A stretch of DNA of 64,000 nucleotides from Clostridiales bacterium (GCA_017451265.1 JAFSPU010000009.1:1-64000); one strand, 5' to 3'. Counted from the first letter of the stretch, positions 44,216 to 53,848 are shown. Made by a program: numbers and translations. Notes: a model not told the origin generated them from the letters alone.

Positions 44216-44758
44216 ATGGCATCCAGATTAAAGGAAAAGTACACATCGGAAGTCGCTCCCGCTTTGAAGAGCGAGTTCAAGTATACCTCCACAATGCAGA
44301 TCCCCAAGATTGAGAAGATCGTTCTCAACATGGGTGTCGGCGAGGTCAAGGATAACGCTAAGGCGCTCGACAATGCTATGCGCGACATGGGTATCATTGC
44401 TGGTCAGAAGCCTGTAGCTACTGTATCCAGAAAGTCAATCGCTAACTTTAAGCTTCGTGAGGGTATGAAGATCGGTTGTAAGGTTACACTCCGTGGTGAG
44501 CGTATGTACCAGTTCCTGGACAAGCTCATCAGCATCGATCTCCCCCGTGTTAGAGACTTCAGAGGCATCAGCCCTAATTCTTTTGACGGTCACGGAAACT
44601 ATGCAATGGGTATCAAGGAGCAGCTCATGTTCCCTGAAATCGATTACGATAAGATCGACAAGATCCGCGGCATGGATATCATTATTGTTACAACAGCTCA
44701 GTCCGATGAGGAAGCCAAGAAGCTTCTCGAACTCATGGGCATGCCGTTCCGTAAGTGA
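44216..44758 (+). CDS. rplE: Ribosomal protein L5
   Basis: A 180-residue 5S-binding protein: [20 protein letters not shown] and the conserved P-loop-like RVRDFRGIS. Standard length; the start follows rplX by 6 bp, with its ribosome site inside the rplX end. Confidence 0.97.
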   Translation: MASRLKEKYTSEVAPALKSEFKYTSTMQIPKIEKIVLNMGVGEVKDNAKALDNAMRDMGIIAGQKPVATVSRKSIANFKLREGMKIGCKVTLRGERMYQFLDKLISIDLPRVRDFRGISPNSFDGHGNYAMGIKEQLMFPEIDYDKIDKIRGMDIIIVTTAQSDEEAKKLLELMGMPFRK

Positions 44759-44776
44759 TTGGGAGGAATTAGATAA

Positions 44777-44962
44777 ATGGCAAAGACATCAATGAAGTTT
44801 AAGGCAACAAGAACTCCTAAGTTCCCCACACAGCAGCACAACCGTTGCAAGCTCTGTGGAAGACCTCACGCTTACATTCGCAAGTACGGCATCTGCCGTG
44901 TATGCTTCCGTGACCTGGCTTACAAGGGCCAGATCCCGGGCGTAAAGAAGGCAAGCTGGTAA
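44777..44962 (+). CDS. rpsZ: Ribosomal protein S14, zinc form
   Basis: A 61-residue protein: [20 protein letters not shown] holds two CxxC pairs that bind zinc. This short type Z is normal for Firmicutes. TTGGGAGG precedes the ATG. Confidence 0.97.
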   Translation: MAKTSMKFKATRTPKFPTQQHNRCKLCGRPHAYIRKYGICRVCFRDLAYKGQIPGVKKASW

Positions 44963-44979
44963 GGAAGGAGAAAAGAGTT

Positions 44980-45375
44980 ATGCAGATTACAGATGCAATT
45001 GCAGATATGCTCACAAGAATTCGTAACGCAGGTAATGCAGGTCACGCTACAGTCGAGATCCCTGCTTCTAACCTGAAGAAGGCTATAGCTCAGATCCTTT
45101 TGGACGAGGGTTATATCAGCGGTTTTGACGTGAAGGAAGACTCCAAGCAGGGGACTATCACAGTTACTCTTAAGTATGCTGGTAAGAAGCACGCCATTTC
45201 CGGAATCAAGAGAATCTCTAAGCCCGGTCTCCGTACTTATGCAGACAAGGAAAACCTTCCTTATGTTCTCGGCGGTATGGGTATCGCAATTATTTCTACA
45301 TCCAAGGGTGTTGTTACAGACAAGACAGCACGTAAGATGGGTGTAGGCGGCGAAGTTCTCGCTTACGTTTGGTAA
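44980..45375 (+). CDS. rpsH: Ribosomal protein S8
   Basis: A 131-residue protein: [20 protein letters not shown] at the start and [20 protein letters not shown] near the end. In E. coli S8 represses the spc operon. Here the only structured gap in the spc part follows directly after this gene. Confidence 0.97.
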   Translation: MQITDAIADMLTRIRNAGNAGHATVEIPASNLKKAIAQILLDEGYISGFDVKEDSKQGTITVTLKYAGKKHAISGIKRISKPGLRTYADKENLPYVLGGMGIAIISTSKGVVTDKTARKMGVGGEVLAYVW

Positions 45376-45460
45376 TAAGCTTAATCTAAGCTTTATACAT
45401 CTCTGAAAAGCCTGTCACGGGCGACATACTCGGGGCAAGGCGCAATCTAAAGAGCAGGAG
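45376..45460 (+). promoter_or_regulatory. rpsH-rplF intergenic hairpin element
   Basis: The 95-nt gap holds a 7-bp hairpin AAGCTTA/TAAGCTT (45377-45383 and 45387-45393, loop ATC) directly after the rpsH stop, then a GC-rich stretch with GCC/GGC pairing (about 45410-45424). No promoter is clear. It may be a processing, pausing or r-protein site. Confidence 0.4.
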
Positions 45461-45470
45461 GAAATAAATT

Positions 45471-46013
45471 ATGTCCAGAATCGGTAGAATGCCGATAACG
45501 ATCCCCGCAGGCGTTGACGTAACACTCGATGGCCAGCATGTGACTGTTAAGAAGGATAAGAACGTTCTCGAGATGAATGTTGATCCTTCCATCACAGTTA
45601 AGAAGGACGGAGACGTTATCACGGTAGAAAGACACTCCGACGACAAGGTTCACAGATCTCTTCACGGTCTGACAAGAGCTTTGCTCCACAACATGGTTGT
45701 CGGCGTAAGCGAGGGTTTCCAGAAGGACCTCGAGATCAACGGTGTAGGTTACAGAGCTGAGAAGAAGGGTAACGATGTAGTATTCCACTTGGGATATTCT
45801 CACCCTATCGAGTTCAAGACACCTGAAGGAATCACTATTGACATTCCTTCCCAGACACAGATTTCGGTAAAGGGCGCTGATAAGCAGCTTGTCGGTGAGA
45901 CAGCAGCTAAGATCAAGAGCCTCAGAGTTCCTGATGTTTATAAGGGCAAGGGTATCAAGTATGCCGGCGAGCACCTTATCATCAAGGAAGGTAAGACCGG
46001 AGCTAAGAAGTAA
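45471..46013 (+). CDS. rplF: Ribosomal protein L6
   Basis: A 180-residue two-domain protein: MSRIGRMPITIPAGVDVTLD and the C-terminal IRVPDVYKGKGIKYAGE-type signature. It contacts the sarcin-ricin region. Normal length with GCAGGAGG upstream. Confidence 0.97.
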   Translation: MSRIGRMPITIPAGVDVTLDGQHVTVKKDKNVLEMNVDPSITVKKDGDVITVERHSDDKVHRSLHGLTRALLHNMVVGVSEGFQKDLEINGVGYRAEKKGNDVVFHLGYSHPIEFKTPEGITIDIPSQTQISVKGADKQLVGETAAKIKSLRVPDVYKGKGIKYAGEHLIIKEGKTGAKK

Positions 46014-46032
46014 GGGGAGGATGAATTGAATT

Positions 46033-46401
46033 ATGATTAACAAGATTGACAAGAATGAAATTCGTAAGAGAAAGCACCTCCGCGTCAGAAAGAACGTTTC
46101 CGGTACTACTGAGCGTCCCAGGCTTTGCGTTTACAGAAGCAACAGCCACATCTATGCTCAGGTTATCGACGATACAACAGGTACGACGCTGGCAGCAGCT
46201 TCTTCCCTTGACAAGGACGTAAAGTCCCAGGTAGAGAACGGCGGCAACATCGATGCTGCTAAGGAAGTTGGCAAGCTCATCGCTAACAGAGCTCAGGAAA
46301 AGAAGATCACTGAAGTCGTTTTCGACAGAGGCGGTTATGTCTATCACGGACGCGTTGCAGCTTTGGCAGAAGCGGCAAGAGAAGCCGGACTTCAGTTCTA
46401 A
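46033..46401 (+). CDS. rplR: Ribosomal protein L18
   Basis: A 122-residue 5S-binding protein: [20 protein letters not shown] and [20 protein letters not shown]. Normal for the family. Confidence 0.97.
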   Translation: MINKIDKNEIRKRKHLRVRKNVSGTTERPRLCVYRSNSHIYAQVIDDTTGTTLAAASSLDKDVKSQVENGGNIDAAKEVGKLIANRAQEKKITEVVFDRGGYVYHGRVAALAEAAREAGLQF

Positions 46402-46419
46402 TAGGGAGGAGAGAATTAC

Positions 46420-46911
46420 ATGGCTTATACTTCTAACGAAGAATTACAGGAGAAGGTCATCCACATCGGCCGCGTTTCCAAGACTGTTAAGGGTGGACGT
46501 AACATGCGTTTCTCCGCTCTCGTAATCGTCGGTGACGGAAACGGACACGTAGGCAAGGGTATCGGCAAGGCTGCCGAGGTTCCCGAGGCTATCAGAAAGG
46601 GCGTTGAGGAGGCTAAGAAGAACATCATTGAGGTACCTGTTCTCAACGGAACGATTCCTCATGCGACAGTCGGCGAATTCTCCGCTTCACACATCATCAT
46701 GAAGCCCGCTAAGTCAGGTACCGGTGTTATCGCCGGCGGTCCTGTCCGTGCGGTATGCGAGCTTGCTGGAATCACTGATATCAGAACAAAGTCCATCGGC
46801 TCCAACAACCCTAACAACATGGTTAACGCTACAATGGAAGGTCTCAAGGGCTTGAAGTCTATCGAAGAGGTAGCTAGAGTAAGAGGCAAGTCCGTTGAGG
46901 AAATTCGCTAA
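46420..46911 (+). CDS. rpsE: Ribosomal protein S5
   Basis: A 163-residue accuracy protein: double-stranded RNA-binding fold, [20 protein letters not shown], and [16 protein letters not shown]. It is followed after only 18 bp by rplO; the rpmD (L30) gene that usually stands here is missing. Confidence 0.97.
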   Translation: MAYTSNEELQEKVIHIGRVSKTVKGGRNMRFSALVIVGDGNGHVGKGIGKAAEVPEAIRKGVEEAKKNIIEVPVLNGTIPHATVGEFSASHIIMKPAKSGTGVIAGGPVRAVCELAGITDIRTKSIGSNNPNNMVNATMEGLKGLKSIEEVARVRGKSVEEIR

Positions 46912-46929
46912 TTATCGGAGGTATTTAAA

Positions 46930-47370
46930 ATGAAGCTCAATGAATTGACTTCAGGCGGAAATGCCAAGGCATACCGCAAGGGCCGTGGCGCAGGATCCGG
47001 AAACGGTAAGACATCCGGCCGCGGACATAAAGGTCAGAAGGCTAGATCCGGTGGCGGAGTAAGACCCGGATTCGAAGGAGGTCAGATGCCTCTTTACAGA
47101 AGACTCCCTAAGAGAGGCTTCAACAATAAGCGTTTTGCACCTGCTTACATTATCGTAAACATTGAGGACCTCGAGAAGTTCGAGGGTACAGAGGTTACTG
47201 CAAAGGCTCTCGCCGAGCAGGGTATCATCACACTGCCTAAGGTAAATGACGGTATCAAGATCCTCGGCAACGGCGACCTCACAAAGAAGCTTGACGTTAA
47301 GGCTACAAAGTTCTCGGCATCCGCTAAGGAGAAGATCGAGAAGGCCGGAGGAACGGCAACGGAGGTTTAA
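46930..47370 (+). CDS. rplO: Ribosomal protein L15
   Basis: A 146-residue protein with the Gly/Arg-rich N-terminus ([20 protein letters not shown]) and [15 protein letters not shown]. It starts after ATCGGAGG. secY follows 3 bp later. Confidence 0.97.
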   Translation: MKLNELTSGGNAKAYRKGRGAGSGNGKTSGRGHKGQKARSGGGVRPGFEGGQMPLYRRLPKRGFNNKRFAPAYIIVNIEDLEKFEGTEVTAKALAEQGIITLPKVNDGIKILGNGDLTKKLDVKATKFSASAKEKIEKAGGTATEV

Positions 47371-47373
47371 TAA

Positions 47374-48687
47374 ATGACGGGTATGTTTGATACACTGATC
47401 AATGCTTTCCGTCAGCCGGAGCTCAAGAAGAAGATTCTTTTCACTCTTCTTATACTCGGTCTTTATGAACTCGGCGGCTTGGTTCCGGTTCCCGGAATCA
47501 ACGCCTCCGCTTTTACAGCTCTCGTTCAGAACTGGGGTCAGATCGGTGCGATGCTCGATATCATTTCCGGTGGTGGACTTTACCACTGTACGATATTCGC
47601 AATGGGTGTAACACCTTATATCAATGCGTCGATCATCATCCAGCTTTTGACAGTAGTTATCCCTTACCTTGAGAACCTTGCTAAAGAAGGTGAATCAGGA
47701 AGAAAGAAGATGGCTAAGATCAACAGAGTAACAGCTATCTGCCTTGCTTTCCTCCAGGCTTGCCTTTTCTGCTATTCTGCAAGATCCACAATGATCACAT
47801 CGATCCCCAAGTGGCTCTCCGCAGTTCTCATCATCGTTTCATTCACAGCCGGTACATGCTTTGTAGTATGGCTCGGTGAAAGAATCAACGATAAGGGTAT
47901 CGGTAACGGCGTTTCTCTGATCATCTTTGCAGGTATCGTTACAAGACTGCCCCAGATGGTTCAGAACGTATTCGACAAGTCAGCTGAAGTATCTTCTTTG
48001 GTTCCCAACCTTGCTCTCGGAGTAATCGTAGGAATCCTCGTATTCTTCGCACTTGCATTTGTCGCTATCGGAATCATCGTATTCTGCGTATACGTACAGA
48101 ACGCTGAGAGAAGAATTCATGTTCAGTACTCTAAGAAGACTGTAGGTAGAAAGCTCTACGGCGGACAGAGCTCCTACATCCCGATCAAGATCAACCAGTC
48201 GGGAGTTATGCCGGTCATCTTCGCAATGTCTATTCTGTCATTGCCTAACATGATCGTCACAATGTTCTTGCAGCACAGCACAAATGTTGTCGTTAACTGG
48301 TTCAGGAATTTCAATACAAGTCCTTGGTACTATGTATTCTACTTCCTCCTCGTTATCGCATTCACATTCTTCTATTCTGCAATTCAGTTCAATCCTATTG
48401 AAATCTCGAACAGCATTCAGAAGAACGGTGGATTTATTCCCGGTATCAGACCCGGTAAGCCGACAACAGACTATATCGCAAAGACAGCCAACAGACTTAG
48501 CTGGGCTGACGGATTGTTCCTTTCTGCAATCTGCCTTATTCCTACCCTCTTAAGTCTCTTTGCCGGTCTTGAGAATATGTGGTTCGCCGGAACTTCAGTT
48601 CTCATCCTTACCGGAGTTGCGAACGATCTGGTAACACAGATCGAGGGTCAGCTCGCAACAAGAAACCTGAAGGGTTTCCTTGACTGA
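47374..48687 (+). CDS. secY: Preprotein translocase subunit SecY
   Basis: A 437-residue channel protein with ten membrane segments. Recognisable: GGGLYHCTIFAMGVTPYINA in the second helix region, IPIKINQSGVMPVIFA and the C-terminal cytoplasmic RPGKPTTDYI-like loop. It forms the export channel with SecE encoded at 16.2 kb. A stem-loop with a T-tract follows it. Confidence 0.97.
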   Translation: MTGMFDTLINAFRQPELKKKILFTLLILGLYELGGLVPVPGINASAFTALVQNWGQIGAMLDIISGGGLYHCTIFAMGVTPYINASIIIQLLTVVIPYLENLAKEGESGRKKMAKINRVTAICLAFLQACLFCYSARSTMITSIPKWLSAVLIIVSFTAGTCFVVWLGERINDKGIGNGVSLIIFAGIVTRLPQMVQNVFDKSAEVSSLVPNLALGVIVGILVFFALAFVAIGIIVFCVYVQNAERRIHVQYSKKTVGRKLYGGQSSYIPIKINQSGVMPVIFAMSILSLPNMIVTMFLQHSTNVVVNWFRNFNTSPWYYVFYFLLVIAFTFFYSAIQFNPIEISNSIQKNGGFIPGIRPGKPTTDYIAKTANRLSWADGLFLSAICLIPTLLSLFAGLENMWFAGTSVLILTGVANDLVTQIEGQLATRNLKGFLD

Positions 48688-48710
48688 CCGTAAATAAAAA
48701 CTACATTTAA

Positions 48711-48758
48711 GCGGCCTTCGTACGTATCTTCAAGGTACGCCGAAGGTCGTTTGTTTTT
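48711..48758 (+). terminator. Terminator or attenuator between secY and adk
   Basis: GCGGCCTTCG (48711-48720) pairs with CGAAGGTCGT (48741-48750), allowing two G-U pairs, with inner CGTAC/GTACG as an alternative; TTTGTTTTT follows. It may partly end transcription after secY. Confidence 0.75.
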
Positions 48759-48792
48759 AAGAAATCTATACGACCGAAAGGATCGAATTAAT

Positions 48793-49449
48793 ATGAAACT
48801 CATTATTCTCGGAGCCCCCGGCTCAGGAAAAGGCACAACAGCAACTGTTCTTCGCGAGAAGTACAGCCTCGCTCACATTTCTACAGGAGACATCTTCCGC
48901 GCTAACATCAAGAACGGAACACCTCTGGGTGTAGAGGCAAAGAGCTATATCGACAAGGGTGCACTAGTACCCGACTCAGTTACAATCCGCATGGTAGAGG
49001 ACAGACTGTCCCAGGCTGACACAGCAGGCGGCTACATCCTCGACGGTTTCCCGAGAACTCTCGCTCAGGCTGAGGCTTTGGATGAGATCCTTGCCAAGAA
49101 CGGTTCTTCCATTGACGCTGTACTCTCCATCGTTGTTGATGATGAGATCATCAAGGACAGAGTTTCTTCAAGAAGAGTCTGCGAGAAGTGCGGTGCATCT
49201 TACAACGTACGCTTCAAGCCCACTAAGGTTGAAGGCGTCTGCGACGAGTGCGGCGGTAAAGTAGTTCAGAGAGCTGACGATACAGCTGAGACTGTAGCTG
49301 CAAGACTCGAGACATACTACAAGAACACACAGCCTCTTATCGATTTCTATCAGGGAAGAGGCCTCATCGTAGAAGGAAATAACGACAAGTCTTCCGAGGA
49401 CTGCCTGAAGCAGATCGAGGAAGGACTTAAGGGCAAGGGCCTTATCTGA
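48793..49449 (+). CDS. adk: Adenylate kinase with zinc-binding lid
   Basis: A 218-residue enzyme balancing AMP, ADP and ATP. P-loop GAPGSGKGT at the N-terminus, LDGFPRTLAQAEAL for AMP, and a long lid with four cysteines (CEKCGASYNV and CDECGG) that bind zinc. The ATG at 48793 (MKLIILGAPGSG) after GAAAGGATC is chosen over an in-frame upstream start at 48751, which lies in the terminator region. Confidence 0.96.
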   Translation: MKLIILGAPGSGKGTTATVLREKYSLAHISTGDIFRANIKNGTPLGVEAKSYIDKGALVPDSVTIRMVEDRLSQADTAGGYILDGFPRTLAQAEALDEILAKNGSSIDAVLSIVVDDEIIKDRVSSRRVCEKCGASYNVRFKPTKVEGVCDECGGKVVQRADDTAETVAARLETYYKNTQPLIDFYQGRGLIVEGNNDKSSEDCLKQIEEGLKGKGLI

Positions 49450-49465
49450 ACGAAGGTGATCGGCC

Positions 49466-50236
49466 GTGGTTGAGATATTATCTGATTACGAACTTGATCT
49501 GATGAGAAAAGCCGGCAGGCTTACTGCCGTTGTCTTAAGCGAACTTCGCAAGGCGGTAAAGCCCGGCGTAACCACCAAGCAGCTTGATGATCTTGCACAG
49601 ATGATCATTAAGGAGGCTGGCGGCACATGTCCCTGCGTAGGATACGGAGAGCCTCCGTTCCCCGCAGCAATCTGTACATCCATAAACGATGTCGTTGTTC
49701 ACGGTATCCCGTCAAACAGAGTTGTCCTTAAGGAAGGCGACATCGTAACTTGCGATGTAGTTGCCGAGCTTAACGGATTCATGGGTGACGCAGCGAGAAC
49801 TTTCCTTGTAGGAGAAGTAAAGGAGGAAACTAGACTTCTCGTTGAGAGAACGAAAGAATGCTTTTTCGCAGGACTTGAGAAGGCGCAGATCGGAAACCGC
49901 ATCGGTGATGTAAGCGCTGCCGTTCAGGCTTGCGCCGAAGGTTACGGATACGGAGTCGTAAGAGAACTTACAGGACACGGTATCGGCAGGGAAATGCACC
50001 AGGAGCCCGATGTTCCGAATTACGGCAAGGCCGGCAGAGGAACAAGGATCGTAAAGGGCATGGCTTTCTGCATCGAGCCCATGATCAATATGGGCAAGCG
50101 CAATGTGCTTCTCGGTCACGACGGCTGGGCAGTATGCTCCGCTGACGGAAAGCCTACGGCACATTATGAGAATACGGTTATAATAACGGAAAACGGACCC
50201 GAGATGACTACTTATGAGGAGGGACTTAATGGCTAA
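49466..50236 (+). CDS. map: Methionine aminopeptidase type I
   Basis: A 256-residue M24 enzyme that removes initiator Met. Metal ligands are present: [39 protein letters not shown] and [12 protein letters not shown]. Start GTG 49466 follows GAAGGTGAT. It overlaps infA by 8 bp. Adk-map-infA order is classic for Firmicutes. Confidence 0.96.
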   Translation: MVEILSDYELDLMRKAGRLTAVVLSELRKAVKPGVTTKQLDDLAQMIIKEAGGTCPCVGYGEPPFPAAICTSINDVVVHGIPSNRVVLKEGDIVTCDVVAELNGFMGDAARTFLVGEVKEETRLLVERTKECFFAGLEKAQIGNRIGDVSAAVQACAEGYGYGVVRELTGHGIGREMHQEPDVPNYGKAGRGTRIVKGMAFCIEPMINMGKRNVLLGHDGWAVCSADGKPTAHYENTVIITENGPEMTTYEEGLNG

Positions 50237-50450
50237 GGAAGACGTTATTGAAGTAGAGGGTATTGTTGAAGAGGCTTTGAAGAATGCTACGTTCAAGGTT
50301 AAGCTCGACAACGGTTATGTTGTTACGGCTTATATCTCCGGAAAGCTTCGTCAGAACTACATCAAGATCCTGCCCGGAGACAAGGTAACAATGGAATTGT
50401 CACCTTATGACCTGTCCAAGGGAAGAATCACATGGAGAGGCAAGAACTAA
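50229..50450 (+). CDS. infA: Translation initiation factor IF-1
   Basis: A 73-residue S1-fold protein: [20 protein letters not shown] and [20 protein letters not shown]. The ATG at 50229 follows GGAGGGAC at the right distance; an in-frame start at 50214 lies inside that ribosome site and is rejected. Confidence 0.97.
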   Translation: MAKEDVIEVEGIVEEALKNATFKVKLDNGYVVTAYISGKLRQNYIKILPGDKVTMELSPYDLSKGRITWRGKN

Positions 50451-50473
50451 TCCAAATTATTCAAAAAACATAC

Positions 50474-50526
50474 TTGCATAAATAAAAAATGCTGATAGAA
50501 TATATTAGCGTGCGCGTAAAAGCGCA
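50474..50526 (+). promoter_or_regulatory. Internal promoter and 5' hairpin upstream of rpmJ
   Basis: TTGCAT (50474-50479), 16-bp spacer, TAGAAT (50496-50501). The predicted start near 50508 is followed directly by the hairpin TGCGC/GCGCA (50511-50515 and 50522-50526, loop GTAAAA). The rest of the 115-nt gap is A-rich up to GGAGGAGG. Confidence 0.55.
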
Positions 50527-50565
50527 TTGTTTATGTAGCAATAAAATGCAGGAGGAGGAAGAACG

Positions 50566-50679
50566 ATGAAAGTCAGACCGTCGGTAAAGCCTATGTGCGA
50601 GAAGTGCAAGGTAATTCGCCGTCATGGCAAAGTCATGATCATTTGTTCCGACCCCAAGCACAAGCAGGTGCAGGGTTAA
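50566..50679 (+). CDS. rpmJ: Ribosomal protein L36, zinc form
   Basis: A 37-residue protein: [20 protein letters not shown] then [10 protein letters not shown], giving the three-Cys/one-His zinc site. GGAGGAGGAAG precedes the ATG. Confidence 0.97.
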   Translation: MKVRPSVKPMCEKCKVIRRHGKVMIICSDPKHKQVQG

Positions 50680-50865
50680 GGACAAGATCCGACTGCAGAC
50701 AGATTTAGCCCTGTCGAGTCGCTCGCGCGGAACTGCTCTTCCGCGAACAACAAAAGAACAAACAACGAATTAAAGCTTATAACACGACAAGTGGGGGCGG
50801 CTGTTCCCTGTAAAGAGAATTCCCTGCGGCGTGTCGTATGATAATTCAAAATTACTACACCAAAT
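50680..50865 (+). promoter_or_regulatory. Structured leader of the rpsM-rplQ (alpha) segment
   Basis: A nearly 200-nt gap, long for this operon. It contains a strong hairpin GCGGAA/TTCCGC (about 50729-50746), an A-rich single-stranded part, and a stem ACGACA (50784-50789) with TGTCGT (50832-50837) enclosing a GC-rich segment with a repeated TTCCCTG. It ends just before GGAGGAAG. It could be a site for S4, encoded three genes downstream, by analogy with the E. coli alpha operon. Confidence 0.5.
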
Positions 50866-50877
50866 GGAGGAAGAAAA

Positions 50878-51249
50878 ATGGCTCGTATTGCCGGTGTTGA
50901 TCTGCCGAATGATAAGAGAATTGAGATTGCACTCACTTATATCTACGGCATTGGTACGACAAGCGCATCCAGCATCATCAAGAGTGCCGGATTGAATCCT
51001 GATACCAGGGTTAAAGATCTTACAGAGGATGAAGTCGCTAAGATCCGTGAGACGATCGAACGCGAGAATATCGTTGTTGAGGGTGACCTCAAGAGACAGA
51101 TTGCGGGAGACATTAAGCGTCTTACCGATATCAATTGCTACAGAGGACGTCGTCACAGACTGGGCCTTCCTGTTCATGGACAGCGCACAAAGACGAATGC
51201 TCGTACCCGTAAGGGCCCGAAGCACACAGTTGCAGGCAAGAAGAAGTAA
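50878..51249 (+). CDS. rpsM: Ribosomal protein S13
   Basis: A 123-residue head protein: [20 protein letters not shown] and the C-terminal [20 protein letters not shown]. Normal length. Confidence 0.97.
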   Translation: MARIAGVDLPNDKRIEIALTYIYGIGTTSASSIIKSAGLNPDTRVKDLTEDEVAKIRETIERENIVVEGDLKRQIAGDIKRLTDINCYRGRRHRLGLPVHGQRTKTNARTRKGPKHTVAGKKK

Positions 51250-51265
51250 GGGGAGGCAGATTTAA

Positions 51266-51661
51266 ATGGCTAATAATAAAACGGTCAGCAGACCCAAGAG
51301 ACGTGAGCGTAAGAACATCGTTGAAGGTGCAGCTCACATCCACGCTACTTTTAACAACACCATCATCACAATTACTGATAAGGCAGGAAATGCTATTTCC
51401 TGGTCTTCTGCAGGAATGCAGAACATGAGAGGTTCCCGTAAGGGTACAGCTTTTGCGGCACAGGTCGCTGCCGAGGATGCTGCTAAGAAGGCAGTTGATC
51501 ACGGCATGAAGACTGTAGAGGTTTATGTCAAGGGACCCGGAGCAGGCCGTGAGTCTGCTGTTAGAGCACTCGCTACAGCTGGTCTTGAGATTACGATGAT
51601 CAAGGACGTTACACCCGTTCCTCATAACGGCTGCCGTCCTCCTAAGCGTCGCAGAGTTTAA
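51266..51661 (+). CDS. rpsK: Ribosomal protein S11
   Basis: A 131-residue platform protein: [20 protein letters not shown] and [20 protein letters not shown], ending [13 protein letters not shown]. Normal. Confidence 0.97.
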   Translation: MANNKTVSRPKRRERKNIVEGAAHIHATFNNTIITITDKAGNAISWSSAGMQNMRGSRKGTAFAAQVAAEDAAKKAVDHGMKTVEVYVKGPGAGRESAVRALATAGLEITMIKDVTPVPHNGCRPPKRRRV

Positions 51662-51684
51662 TACGAAAGAAGGGTAATTGATTT

Positions 51685-52281
51685 ATGGCTAGAGATATGA
51701 CACCTGTTCTCAAGAAGTGCAGATCCCTTGGTATTGAGCCTGCAGTTCTTGGAATTGACAAGAAATCTAACAGAAACAGAAACGCAAGACCTAAGAAGAT
51801 GTCCGAGTATGGCGTTCAGCTTAAGGAAAAGCAGAAGGCTAAGTTCATCTACGGCGTTCTTGAGAAGCCTTTCAGAAACTACTTCGAGAAGGCTCAGAAG
51901 CTTCACTATGGTACAGTCGGTGAGAATCTTATGATCCTCCTCGAGACAAGACTTGATAACGTTCTCTTCAGAATGGGTTATGCCAGAACAAGAGACGAGG
52001 CTAAGCAGATCATCAGCCACAGAAATATCAACGTAAACGGCAAGACAGTTAACATTCCTTCTTATCGTGTAAGCGTTGGTGATGTTATCGAGGTTAAGGA
52101 TTCTGCTAAGTCTTCTCCCAGATTCAAGGAGATCATCGAGAGAACAGACGTTATCGCTGTTCCCGAGTGGCTCTCTGCTGATCACGAGAAGTTCTCCGGT
52201 AAGGTTAATGCAATCCCTACCGCAGAGCAGATCGATGTTCCTGTAAACGCAGTCGCAATCGTCGAGTTGTACAGCAAGTAA
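51685..52281 (+). CDS. rpsD: Ribosomal protein S4
   Basis: A 198-residue protein with an S4 RNA-binding domain (about 90-150: LETRLDNVLFRMGYARTRDE). It has no N-terminal zinc cysteines (MARDMTPVLKKCRSLGIEPA has one Cys), as in the zinc-free form. Within the alpha operon, as in E. coli but unlike B. subtilis. Confidence 0.95.
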   Translation: MARDMTPVLKKCRSLGIEPAVLGIDKKSNRNRNARPKKMSEYGVQLKEKQKAKFIYGVLEKPFRNYFEKAQKLHYGTVGENLMILLETRLDNVLFRMGYARTRDEAKQIISHRNINVNGKTVNIPSYRVSVGDVIEVKDSAKSSPRFKEIIERTDVIAVPEWLSADHEKFSGKVNAIPTAEQIDVPVNAVAIVELYSK

Positions 52282-52306
52282 TAGCCTGTAGAACGGAGGA
52301 AAAACA

Positions 52307-53260
52307 ATGAACGATATTTTACAGCCTACCATTGAATGTAAAGAAACAAGCGAAGACGGTTCTTACGGCAAGTACGTCGTATCACCTCTTGAGCGCGGAT
52401 ATGGTACTACGCTGGGAAACTCCCTGAGGAGAGTCTTGCTTTCTTCTCTTACAGGTGCTGCTGTAACAGCTATCAAGATCGATAATATCTACCACGAGTT
52501 CACAACTGTTCCCGGTATCATCGAGGACATGACAGAGATTATCCTTAACATCAAGGATATCCGCGTTAAGCTCCACAGTGATTCCCCCAAGACAGTATGC
52601 ATCAGCGTACCTGAGGGCAAGACAGGCGAGCTCAAGGCAGGTGACATCGTTCATGATGACGAGATCGAGATCGTTAATCCTGATCTTGTAATCGCACATC
52701 TTAACGGAACTGCTAAGGTGTTCATGGAACTGACAATCAGCAAGGGCCGCGGATACAACACCGCTGAGCAGAACAAGGTTGACGGTCAGGCTATCGGTAT
52801 CATCGCTATCGATTCCATCTTCACACCTATCAAGAAGGCTAACTTCGTTGTTGAGAATACCCGTGTAGGAGCAAGAACTGACTACGACAGCCTTACCCTC
52901 GAGGTATGGACAGACGGTACTATCGCAGTTGACGAAGCTTTCGCTTCTGCAGCCGACATCCTTATCACGCACCTTAGCCTCTTCAAGGCTTTGACAGATA
53001 CGGACAGCGGCATCAGTTTCAAGACTGTTGAGCCTAAGGCTGAGAAGAATTCCGAGCTTAACAGAGCTATCGAGGACCTCGATTTCTCAGTTCGTACTTA
53101 CAACTGCCTGAAGAGAGCTGCCATCAACACAGTTGGCGATCTCATCAGCAAGTCCGAGGACGAGATGATCAAGGTTAGAAATCTTGGAAAGAAGTCGCTT
53201 GACGAAGTCATCGCTAAGCTTTCCGACATGGGTCTGCATCTTTCCGATGCGGATTTATAA
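52307..53260 (+). CDS. rpoA: RNA polymerase alpha subunit
   Basis: A 317-residue protein: N-terminal dimerisation domain (SPLERGYGTTLGNSLRRVLL) and C-terminal DNA-binding helix-hairpin domain (LKRAAINTVGDLISKSEDEM). Standard length and place between rpsD and rplQ. Confidence 0.98.
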   Translation: MNDILQPTIECKETSEDGSYGKYVVSPLERGYGTTLGNSLRRVLLSSLTGAAVTAIKIDNIYHEFTTVPGIIEDMTEIILNIKDIRVKLHSDSPKTVCISVPEGKTGELKAGDIVHDDEIEIVNPDLVIAHLNGTAKVFMELTISKGRGYNTAEQNKVDGQAIGIIAIDSIFTPIKKANFVVENTRVGARTDYDSLTLEVWTDGTIAVDEAFASAADILITHLSLFKALTDTDSGISFKTVEPKAEKNSELNRAIEDLDFSVRTYNCLKRAAINTVGDLISKSEDEMIKVRNLGKKSLDEVIAKLSDMGLHLSDADL

Positions 53261-53285
53261 GAGTACATCAGGAGGATATTGACAT

Positions 53286-53810
53286 ATGGCAATCAATAGA
53301 AAAATGGGCCGTCCGTCAGATCAGAAGCTTGCGATCCTTCGCAGCCTCTCCACGACACTTGTTATTAACGGTAGAGTAGAGACAACTGTTGCACGTGCAA
53401 AGGAAGTCAGCTCCATCGTAGACAAGCTCGTAGCGGACGCTATCAAGGAGAAGGACAACTTCACAACAAAGGACGTTACAGTTTCTGCTGCTAAGCTTGA
53501 CGGTAAGGGCAACAAGGTTCTTGTAACAAAGACATCCAAGAACGGAAACAAGTACGATACAGTAGATCGTGAGATCAAGACTAAGACAGTTACTGTTGAT
53601 GCAGCTTCCAGACTTGCAGCAAGAAAGAGAATGACATACTGGCTTATGAAGAGCCATGATGCAGAGGGCAACGCTATCAATCCCGTCAACAAGATGTTCG
53701 ACGAGATCGCTCCCAAGTATGAGGGCAGACAGGGCGGTTACACAAGAGTTATCAGACTCGGCGCAAGACGCGGTGACGGTTCTGAGATGGCTATCCTCGA
53801 GTTCGTTTGA
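53286..53810 (+). CDS. rplQ: Ribosomal protein L17 with internal insertion
   Basis: A 174-residue protein; L17 is usually about 115-125. The N-terminal core ([20 protein letters not shown]) and the C-terminal [20 protein letters not shown] are normal. About 50 residues between them (roughly 64-112, Lys/Thr/Val-rich) are extra. The frame is intact. It ends the superoperon. Confidence 0.95.
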   Translation: MAINRKMGRPSDQKLAILRSLSTTLVINGRVETTVARAKEVSSIVDKLVADAIKEKDNFTTKDVTVSAAKLDGKGNKVLVTKTSKNGNKYDTVDREIKTKTVTVDAASRLAARKRMTYWLMKSHDAEGNAINPVNKMFDEIAPKYEGRQGGYTRVIRLGARRGDGSEMAILEFV

Positions 53811-53848
53811 TCCCGTAAGATCTTACTGAACAACAGTTAAAATTCTAA

